Part shown: piece after piece, positions 1 to 8,970 of the stretch
Position numbering within the stretch: the stretch's first letter is position 1
Layout: every line of letters starts with the position of its first letter
Assembly (NCBI GenBank): GCA_002418185.1
Contig: DIDN01000003.1
Coordinates: forward strand, 1-8,970
Direction of reading: 5' to 3'
Source: Deltaproteobacteria bacterium UBA5799
GTDB lineage: Bacteria > Desulfobacterota > GWC2-55-46
DNA length: 8,970 nucleotides
Position numbers and translations under genes: made by a program
The notes under the pieces: model-generated
Told to the model about the DNA's origin: nothing
Seen by the model: only the letters and a program-made list of their open reading frames with translations
The model's database searches: none

Positions 1-140
1 TCACCGGCCTCGGCCTCAAGGAGGCGAAGGACCTGGTCGAGGGTGCGCCCAAGACCCTGAAGGAAGGCGTCTCCAAGGACGAGGCTGAGAAGATAAAGAA
101 GCAGGTCGAGAGCGCCGGCGCCAAGGTGTCGATCGAGTAG
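1..140 (+). CDS. rplL: 50S ribosomal protein L7/L12, C-terminal end (5' truncated by window)
   Basis: The window opens two bases into a codon. The frame starting at base 3 gives 45 residues ending with TAG at 138-140. It begins TGLGLKEAKDLVEG and continues through APKTLKEGVSKDEAEKIKK to AGAKVSIE. This is the conserved end of the L7/L12 C-terminal domain, the part of the ribosomal stalk that recruits elongation and initiation factors such as EF-Tu and EF-G to the 50S subunit. The lysine-rich helix with the K-E-A-K-D-L-V-E pattern is the usual factor-binding surface. The N-terminal dimerisation domain and hinge lie outside the window. The position directly upstream of rpoB matches the widespread rplJL-rpoBC arrangement. 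Nothing visible is damaged, and the ending length is normal for the family. Confidence 0.96.
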   Translation, partial: TGLGLKEAKDLVEGAPKTLKEGVSKDEAEKIKKQVESAGAKVSIE

Positions 141-176
141 GCAACGCCTCAGCCTCTTACAGTAATACGCCGATAG

Positions 177-195
177 AGGCGCCGAGACGGCGCCT
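177..195 (+). promoter_or_regulatory. Leader hairpin 1 between rplL and rpoB
   Basis: AGGCGCCG at 177-184 and CGGCGCCT at 188-195 are perfect reverse complements, giving an 8-bp GC-rich stem with a three-base AGA loop. No T run follows, so it is not an intrinsic terminator by itself. It lies 37 bases after the rplL stop, in the part of the transcript where E. coli has an attenuator and an RNase III cleavage region. A role in mRNA processing or in folding of the following attenuator is inference. A weaker 5-bp stem (GCGGC 198-202 with GCCGC 210-214) follows directly. Confidence 0.55.
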
Positions 196-228
196 GAGCG
201 GCCGGAAGTGCCGCAGCCAATCTGATGG

Positions 229-262
229 GCCGTCCGCCGGGAAGTTCCGGCGGACGGCTTTC
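229..262 (+). terminator. Attenuator-like intrinsic terminator ahead of rpoB
   Basis: GCCGTCCGCCGG at 229-240 pairs perfectly with CCGGCGGACGGC at 247-258, a 12-bp, almost all-GC stem with a six-base GAAGTT loop. Only TTTC follows (259-262), so the U tract is short and termination is probably partial. The hairpin lies 88 bases after the rplL stop and 39 bases before the rpoB start codon. In E. coli a partial terminator at the same place lowers rpoBC transcription relative to the ribosomal protein genes upstream, and the same role is inferred here. The stem is strong enough to be functional, but read-through efficiency cannot be judged from sequence. It could instead be an RNA processing site. 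Confidence 0.72.
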
Positions 263-280
263 ATCCCACAGGATTCCAAA

Positions 281-286
281 AAGGAG
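281..286 (+). promoter_or_regulatory. Ribosome binding site of rpoB
   Basis: AAGGAG lies 11 bases upstream of the ATG at 298. The spacing is on the long side of the usual range, but the motif is strong and supports this start. The A-rich stretch around 278-296 should keep the initiation region unfolded, away from the GC-rich hairpin that ends at 258. Confidence 0.8.
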
Positions 287-297
287 TTACTAAAGAT

Positions 298-3200
298 ATG
301 GCATCCTCCAAACATATATCCGCACAGGTCTTGAGGAAGGACTACTCCCGCATAGGGAAGGTAGTGAGCATGCCGAACCTCATAGAGGTTCAGAAGAAGT
401 CCTTCGTCCACTTCCTCCAGACAGAGGCGAAGCCCGAGGACAGGAAGGACGTCGGCCTCCAGACCGTGTTCAAGAGCGCCTTCCCGATAAAGGATTTCAG
501 CGGCTCCGCCTCTCTAGAGTTCGTAAAGTACTCCCTCCTCGACCCCAAGTACACCGTCGAAGAATGCCACCAGAAGGGGATGACCTACGCCGCCCCCATA
601 AAAATACTCGTCCGCCTCATAATGTGGGACAAGGACGCCGAGACCGGGGCCCAGTCGATAAGGGACATAAAGGAGCAGGAGGTATATTTCGGCGAAATCC
701 CGCTCATGACCGAAAACGGGAGTTTTATTATTAACGGCACGGAGCGGGTCATCGTAAGCCAGCTCCACAGGTCTCCCGGCGTTTTCTTCGAGTTCGAGAA
801 GCCCAAGGGGTTCACCGGCAAGGTGCTCTTCACCGCCAGGGTAATCCCCTACCACGGCAGCTGGCTCGATTTCGAGTTCGACCAGAAGGACTGGCTCTAC
901 GTCCGCATAGACAAGCGGAGGAAGATGCCGGCCACCATACTTTTGAAGGCCCTCGGGTACTCGGTCGAGGAGATGCTCAATTATTTCTATCCGAGCGAGG
1001 AGATAGTCCTTGAGAACAAGAAGATACTTAAGAGCGTCGAGCCCGACTTCCTCGTCGGCCAGAAGGTAAGCCGTGACATAAAGGACCCGGAAACCGGCGA
1101 GGTGATAGTCAGGAAGGACAGGAAGTTCACGAGGCTGGTCCTCAAGAAGCTCGTGACCGCGGGCGTAAAGTACATACCGGTCGAGGTCGAGGACATCGTA
1201 GGCCGCATCGCCTCTACCGACATAGTTGACCCTAACACCGGCGAGGTCATACTCGAGTGCAACCAGGTGCTTTCCAGGGACAAGCTCGACGAGATATCGA
1301 GACGGGGCATAACCTCGTTCAAGCTCCTCCTCATCGAGGTCATGGGGAACTTCTTCAGGGAAACGCTCCTCAACGACAGGATCGGCGGCGAGGACACGAG
1401 GCCTGTCGTCGAGTACAGGAAGGACAACCCCGACAACCCGGTCACCAACATGACCCTGAACGCCAGGATAGAGATATACAAGAGGCTTAAGCCCGGCGAC
1501 CTGCCCACGGTAGCCACGGCCAACGCCTTCTTCAACGACCTCTTTTTCAACGGCGAGAGGTACGACCTCTCCAGGGTCGGCAGGCTCAAGCTCAACAGGA
1601 AGCTCGGCTTCGACGTGGACCTCGACATCACCACGCTCCGGAAGGAGGACATCCTCGAGGTCGTCCGCTACCTTATCCTTCTGAGGAACGGCCAGGGCAT
1701 GGTAGACGACATAGACCACCTGGGGAACAGGAGGGTGCGCTCGGTCGGGGAGCTCCTCGAGAACCAGTACAGGATAGGGCTTCTCCGGATGGAGAGGGCC
1801 GTAAAGGAGAGGATGAGCCTCGGCGAGCTGGAAACTCTCATGCCGCACGACCTCATCAACCCGAAGCCGGTCTCGGCCGTGATAAAGGAGTTCTTCGGCT
1901 CCTCGCAGCTTTCGCAGTTCATGGACCAGACGAACCCCCTTTCCGAGGTGACGCACAAGAGGAGGCTTTCGGCCCTCGGGCCCGGAGGACTCACGAGGGA
2001 GAGGGCGGGCTTCGAGGTGAGGGACGTGCACGCCACCCACTACGGCCGCATATGCCCCATCGAGACGCCCGAGGGGCCGAACATCGGCCTCATTGTGTCG
2101 CTTTCGACCTACGCGCGCGTAAACGACTTCGGCTTCATAGAGACCCCTTACAGGGAGGTGAGGGAAGGCAAGGTCACGAACAGGATAACCTACCTCTCCG
2201 CGCTCGACGAGGAGGACCACGTCATAGCGCAGGCCAACGCGCCCATCGACAAGGACGGCAGGTTCGAGAGCGAGTTCGTCTCGGCCCGCAAGGGCGGCGA
2301 GTTCATAATGGCCCGCCCCGAGGACATAACGCTCATGGACGTCTCCCCGAACCAGCTCGTATCCGTTGCGGCGGCACTCATACCGTTTCTTGAGAACGAC
2401 GACGCGAACAGGGCGCTCATGGGGTCGAACATGCAGAGGCAGGCCGTGCCGCTCATCCAGACCGAGAGCCCGCTCGTGGGCACCGGCATGGAGGCGGTGG
2501 TCGCCAGGGACTCGGGCGTCACCGTGCTCGCCCGGAGCCCCGGAGTCGTCGAGAGCGTCGACGGGTCGAGGATAGTCGTAAGGAACAACGCCGGGGGCGT
2601 CGACATATACAACCTCACGAAGTTCAGGAGGTCGAACCAGAACACCTGCCTTAACCAGAAGCCCGTGGTCTTCAAGGGCGACGTCATAGAGGAGGGCAGG
2701 GTCATCGCGGACGGCCCCTCGACCGACAAGGGAGAGCTCGCGCTCGGGAAGAACGTCATCGTGGCGTTCATGCCCTGGGGCGGCTACAACTTCGAGGACT
2801 CGATTCTGCTTTCCGAAAGGCTCCTTCGCGACGACGTCTTCACCTCGGTCCACATCGAGGAGTTCGAGGTGGTGGCGCGCGATATAAAGCTCGGGAAAGA
2901 GGAGATTACGAGGGACATCCCCAACGTGGGCGAGGACGCGCTCCGCAACCTCGACGAGAGCGGCATCATCAGGATAGGCGCCGAGGTCATGCCGGGCGAC
3001 ATACTCGTGGGCAAGATAACGCCCAAGGGGGAAACGCAGCTTTCGCCAGAGGAGAAGCTCCTGCGCGCCATATTCGGCGAAAAGGCCGAGGACGTGAAGG
3101 ACACCTCGCTCCGCGTGCCGCCCGGCATCGAGGGCGTTATCATCGACGCCAAGGTGTTTTCCCGGAAAGGCGCCGAGAAGGACGAGAGGAGCAAGTCCAT

Positions 3201-4443
3201 CGAGGACAGGGAGGTCGGGAGGCTCGTCAAGGACCGCGAGGACGAGATAAGCATCGTGAAGGAGTCCATATACTCCAGGGTCCGCAAGCTCCTCCTCAAC
3301 AAGAAGTCCCAGGTCCGGATAGCCGACAGGAAGGGCAACACGCTCTTAAGCAAGGGCAAGCCCATAAACGACGAGATACTGGACACGATACCCCAGTCAA
3401 GGTGGCACGAGATAATCCCGGCGGACGAGAAGGCCGAGGCCGAGGTCTCGGAACTGCTTGCCTCCCTGGGCGAGCAGATAGACCTCATAAAGGCCGTTTT
3501 CGACGAGAGGATAAACAGGTTGAAGAGGGGGGACGAGCTCCCGCCCGGCGTCATAAAGATGGTGAAGGTCTATATCGCCATGAAGAGGAAGATCTCGGTC
3601 GGCGACAAGATGGCCGGGCGCCACGGGAACAAGGGCGTAATATCGAGGATACTCCCCGAGGAGGACATGCCCTACCTCGCGGACGGTACGCCCGTGGACA
3701 TCGTATTGAACCCCCTCGGCGTCCCCTCGCGTATGAACATCGGGCAGATACTCGAGACCCACCTCGGGTGGGCGGCCAGGAACCTCGGGAGCGCCATAAA
3801 TGCCGTGCTTGAGAAGAACTCGAGCCCCGGCGCCGTGAGGGAGAGGATAAAGAAGGTATACTCGAACAACGAGTTCAGCAGGTTCATCAACTCCCTTTCG
3901 GACGACGAGGTCCTGGACGTCGCCGGCAGGCTTTCGCAGGGAGTCCGCATCGCGAGCCCGGTCTTCGACGGCGCTACCGAAATGGACGTGAAGAACGACC
4001 TTGATGCGGCCGGGCTGCCGAAGAACGGGAAGATGGTCCTCTTCGACGGCAGGAACGGCGAGTCCTTCGACCAGGAGGTCACGGTCGGGGTCATGTACAT
4101 GATGAAGCTCCACCATCTCGTGGACGACAAGATACACGCGCGCTCGACCGGCCCGTATTCGCTTGTTACCCAGCAGCCGCTCGGCGGAAAGGCGCAATTC
4201 GGCGGACAGAGGCTCGGAGAGATGGAGGTCTGGGCGATGGAGGCGTACGGCGCCGCGCACAGTCTGCAGGAGTTCCTGACCGTCAAGTCAGACGACGTGC
4301 CGGGCAGGACCAGGATGTACGAGTCGATCGTGACCGGGAAGTACGCGCTCGAGCCCACGATACCCGAGTCGTTCAGCGTCCTCATAAAGGAGCTCCAGAG
4401 CCTTGCGCTGGACGTGGACCTTGTCGAGGAAGAGAAGGATTGA
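298..4443 (+). CDS. rpoB: DNA-directed RNA polymerase subunit beta
   Basis: This 1381-residue protein is the beta subunit, which with beta' forms the catalytic cleft of RNA polymerase; E. coli beta has 1342 residues. Protrusion and lobe fill roughly residues 28-530, including EQEVYFGEIPLM and INGTERVIVSQLHRSPGVFF. The rifampicin pocket and fork start at S535, with L538, Q540, D543, H553, R556, S558 and I599 equivalent to E. coli 511, 513, 516, 526, 529, 531 and 572; all are of the sensitive type. YNFEDSI (E833, D834) and GDKMAGRHGNKG (K1104, K1112) supply active-site residues. The C-terminal clamp part holds DDKIHARSTGPYSLVTQQPLGG. Both lineage-variable regions of proteobacterial beta appear present. 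Compared with E. coli there are about 21 extra residues near 361-385. The ATG at 298 has a Shine-Dalgarno and the N-terminus aligns with the family. rpoC follows after 66 bases, so the two are probably co-transcribed. Identification is secure. Confidence 0.99.
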   Translation: MASSKHISAQVLRKDYSRIGKVVSMPNLIEVQKKSFVHFLQTEAKPEDRKDVGLQTVFKSAFPIKDFSGSASLEFVKYSLLDPKYTVEECHQKGMTYAAPIKILVRLIMWDKDAETGAQSIRDIKEQEVYFGEIPLMTENGSFIINGTERVIVSQLHRSPGVFFEFEKPKGFTGKVLFTARVIPYHGSWLDFEFDQKDWLYVRIDKRRKMPATILLKALGYSVEEMLNYFYPSEEIVLENKKILKSVEPDFLVGQKVSRDIKDPETGEVIVRKDRKFTRLVLKKLVTAGVKYIPVEVEDIVGRIASTDIVDPNTGEVILECNQVLSRDKLDEISRRGITSFKLLLIEVMGNFFRETLLNDRIGGEDTRPVVEYRKDNPDNPVTNMTLNARIEIYKRLKPGDLPTVATANAFFNDLFFNGERYDLSRVGRLKLNRKLGFDVDLDITTLRKEDILEVVRYLILLRNGQGMVDDIDHLGNRRVRSVGELLENQYRIGLLRMERAVKERMSLGELETLMPHDLINPKPVSAVIKEFFGSSQLSQFMDQTNPLSEVTHKRRLSALGPGGLTRERAGFEVRDVHATHYGRICPIETPEGPNIGLIVSLSTYARVNDFGFIETPYREVREGKVTNRITYLSALDEEDHVIAQANAPIDKDGRFESEFVSARKGGEFIMARPEDITLMDVSPNQLVSVAAALIPFLENDDANRALMGSNMQRQAVPLIQTESPLVGTGMEAVVARDSGVTVLARSPGVVESVDGSRIVVRNNAGGVDIYNLTKFRRSNQNTCLNQKPVVFKGDVIEEGRVIADGPSTDKGELALGKNVIVAFMPWGGYNFEDSILLSERLLRDDVFTSVHIEEFEVVARDIKLGKEEITRDIPNVGEDALRNLDESGIIRIGAEVMPGDILVGKITPKGETQLSPEEKLLRAIFGEKAEDVKDTSLRVPPGIEGVIIDAKVFSRKGAEKDERSKSIEDREVGRLVKDREDEISIVKESIYSRVRKLLLNKKSQVRIADRKGNTLLSKGKPINDEILDTIPQSRWHEIIPADEKAEAEVSELLASLGEQIDLIKAVFDERINRLKRGDELPPGVIKMVKVYIAMKRKISVGDKMAGRHGNKGVISRILPEEDMPYLADGTPVDIVLNPLGVPSRMNIGQILETHLGWAARNLGSAINAVLEKNSSPGAVRERIKKVYSNNEFSRFINSLSDDEVLDVAGRLSQGVRIASPVFDGATEMDVKNDLDAAGLPKNGKMVLFDGRNGESFDQEVTVGVMYMMKLHHLVDDKIHARSTGPYSLVTQQPLGGKAQFGGQRLGEMEVWAMEAYGAAHSLQEFLTVKSDDVPGRTRMYESIVTGKYALEPTIPESFSVLIKELQSLALDVDLVEEEKD

Positions 4444-4460
4444 GTAACGGTCCGGCAACC

Positions 4461-4482
4461 GCCGCCCGCTGAACCGGGCGGC
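4461..4482 (+). promoter_or_regulatory. Hairpin in the rpoB-rpoC spacer
   Basis: GCCGCCCG at 4461-4468 and CGGGCGGC at 4475-4482 form a perfect 8-bp all-GC stem with a CTGAAC loop. No T run follows, and the rpoC Shine-Dalgarno begins 14 bases downstream, so termination is unlikely. It may protect or divide the rpoBC message, or pace ribosomes entering rpoC; this is inference. It accounts for about a third of the 66-base spacer, and I see no promoter in the remainder. Confidence 0.5.
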
Positions 4483-4496
4483 CCGAACCAGCTTAA

Positions 4497-4503
4497 AAGG
4501 AGG
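4497..4503 (+). promoter_or_regulatory. Ribosome binding site of rpoC, fixes a TTG start
   Basis: AAGGAGG, a near-perfect Shine-Dalgarno, ends six bases before the TTG at 4510. No ATG lies at a suitable distance: the first in-frame ATG is at 4552, codon 15, inside the conserved N-terminal region. The strong site therefore decides in favour of the TTG start and probably compensates for the weaker initiation codon. Confidence 0.85.
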
Positions 4504-4509
4504 TCGACT

Positions 4510-8631
<4,122 letters not shown>

Positions 8632-8646
<15 letters not shown>

Positions 8647-8668
8647 CAGCCGCGCCCCCGGTCTCTTG
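8632..8668. repeat. 10-bp inverted repeat spanning the rpoC stop codon
   Basis: CAAGAGACCG at 8632-8641 and CGGTCTCTTG at 8659-8668 are perfect reverse complements. They enclose a 17-base, C-rich loop that contains the rpoC TGA (8644-8646). In RNA this would fold as a 10-bp stem at the end of the coding region. No T run follows on either strand, so it does not look like a classical intrinsic terminator. It could stabilise the rpoBC 3' end, mark a processing point or assist factor-dependent termination. A chance origin cannot be excluded, but a perfect 10-bp arm at this spacing is uncommon. Confidence 0.5.
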
Positions 8669-8675
8669 AATTGAC

Positions 8676-8704
8676 TTGCTAGGCCGCGTGATCGGTGGTA
8701 AAAT
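8676..8704 (+). promoter_or_regulatory. Candidate upstream promoter P1 for rpsL (sigma70-type, extended -10)
   Basis: TTGCTA at 8676-8681 (4 of 6 matches to the -35 consensus) is followed after 17 bases by TAAAAT at 8699-8704 (5 of 6 matches to the -10 consensus). TGG immediately precedes the -10 box, which is the extended -10 arrangement. Transcription would start near 8711, giving a leader of about 120 bases before rpsL. The region is clearly AT-richer than the flanking genes, as expected for a promoter. Experimental start-site data would be needed to confirm it. Confidence 0.5.
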
Positions 8705-8734
8705 TTTCTGTTGTGTTTTTCTCGGGTCCAGGCC

Positions 8735-8757
8735 GCCTTTAAGGCTAAATAGGCCTT
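8735..8757. repeat. Alternating GCCTT / AAGGC / GCCTT elements touching the P2 -35 box
   Basis: GCCTT (8735-8739), AAGGC (8741-8745) and GCCTT (8753-8757) lie in a row. The central copy is complementary to both outer copies, so two mutually exclusive 5-bp stems are possible. The last copy overlaps the first two bases of the TTGACA box at 8756. AGGCC also occurs as a direct repeat at 8730-8734 and 8751-8755. A protein binding site or a small RNA switch in the P1 leader are both possible. The stems are short and could be chance. Confidence 0.3.
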
Positions 8758-8784
8758 GACAAGGAAATTGAAAGCTGGTAGATT
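8756..8784 (+). promoter_or_regulatory. Candidate proximal promoter P2 for rpsL (sigma70-type)
   Basis: A perfect -35 consensus TTGACA (8756-8761) is separated by exactly 17 bases from TAGATT (8779-8784), which matches the -10 consensus at 4 of 6 positions including the key T1, A2 and T6. Transcription would start near 8790-8791, leaving a leader of about 40 bases that contains the rpsL Shine-Dalgarno. It lies 109 bases after the rpoC stop and points into rpsL. This is the best promoter match in the window and suggests that the str operon can be transcribed independently of rpoBC. Confidence 0.72.
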
Positions 8785-8816
8785 GCTTTGATTTACGCCA
8801 GCAGGCAAGCGAAAAC

Positions 8817-8823
8817 GAAAGGT
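8817..8823 (+). promoter_or_regulatory. Ribosome binding site of rpsL
   Basis: GAAAGGT at 8817-8823 leaves a seven-base gap to the ATG at 8831. Its core AAAGG is weaker than the rpoB and rpoC sites, but the surrounding A-rich sequence is unstructured and the spacing is ideal, which supports this start. Confidence 0.7.
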
Positions 8824-8830
8824 AATCCGG

Positions 8831-8970
8831 ATGCCGACTATCAATCAGCTCGTACGCAAGGGGAGGCAGAAGCCGAGGGTCAAGACGGCCTCGCCGGCCC
8901 TTGAGTCATGCCCGCAGAAAAGGGGCGTGTGCGTGAGGGTCTATACGACGACGCCGAAGAAGCCGAACTC
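8831..8970 (+). CDS. rpsL: 30S ribosomal protein S12, N-terminal part (3' truncated by window)
   Basis: Forty-six complete codons are visible before the window ends inside codon 47. The protein starts MPTINQLVRKGRQKPRVK and continues through SPALESCPQKRGVCVRVYTTTPKKPN. This is the conserved N-terminal extension and start of the fold of S12, the small-subunit protein at the decoding centre that helps monitor codon-anticodon pairing. K43, whose substitution gives streptomycin resistance in other bacteria, is the wild-type lysine. The ATG at 8831 has a Shine-Dalgarno and matches the family start. The gene follows rpoC after 184 bases with its own candidate promoters. It is probably the first gene of a str operon (rpsL-rpsG-fusA-tuf), which would lie beyond the window. 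Confidence 0.97.
   Translation, partial: MPTINQLVRKGRQKPRVKTASPALESCPQKRGVCVRVYTTTPKKPN

Noticed and set aside
514..2853. A 779-codon open frame on the minus strand opposite rpoB
   Set aside because: It lies fully antisense to conserved rpoB sequence. Its length results from C/G-ending codon bias, which leaves few stops in that antisense frame. Its protein is low-complexity in Val, Leu, Glu and Arg and resembles no family I recognise.
8671..8704. TTGACT at 8671 paired with TAAAAT at 8699 as a promoter
   Set aside because: The 22-base spacer is too long for sigma70. TTGCTA at 8676 gives the standard 17-base spacing to the same -10 box.
8703..8722. T-rich stretch after rpoC as the U tract of an intrinsic terminator
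   Set aside because: No strong GC stem precedes it; the best is a 4-bp stem with a wobble pair. The inverted repeat at 8632-8668 ends 35 bases earlier, too far to act with this tract. The region fits a promoter better.

Overview
The window is a conserved chromosomal housekeeping locus with the order rplL (3' end) - rpoB - rpoC - rpsL (5' end), all on the + strand. It contains the two complete large RNA polymerase subunit genes, flanked by the tail of the gene for ribosomal protein L7/L12 and the head of the gene for ribosomal protein S12. I see no mobile element, CRISPR array, tRNA, rRNA, defence gene or unfamiliar protein. About 95% of the window is coding, so an undescribed system is unlikely here.

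Organism: the DNA is GC-rich and uses mainly C/G-ending codons, but it also favours ATA for Ile and AGG for Arg. RpoC carries the large trigger-loop insertion (SI3) found in proteobacteria and related Gram-negative lineages. RpoB and S12 read most like deltaproteobacterial (Desulfobacterota) versions, and rpoC is followed directly by rpsL. I infer a Desulfobacterota-like or nearby Gram-negative bacterium; the assignment rests on remembered family sequences, not on a search.

Layout: 1-140 is the end of rplL. 141-297 is a leader with two perfect hairpins; the second (229-258) is a likely partial terminator (attenuator) ahead of rpoB. 298-4443 is rpoB. 4444-4509 is a short spacer with one perfect hairpin and a strong Shine-Dalgarno for rpoC. 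4510-8646 is rpoC, starting with TTG. 8647-8830 is an AT-richer spacer with two candidate sigma70-type promoters in tandem and small repeats, and a long inverted repeat straddles the rpoC stop codon. 8831-8970 is the start of rpsL, presumably the first gene of the str operon.

How the genes work together: rpoB and rpoC encode the beta and beta' subunits that form the catalytic cleft of RNA polymerase. L7/L12 and S12 are ribosomal proteins. The arrangement couples polymerase and ribosome synthesis: rpoBC is probably co-transcribed with the upstream ribosomal protein genes through the attenuator, while rpsL appears able to start from its own promoters.
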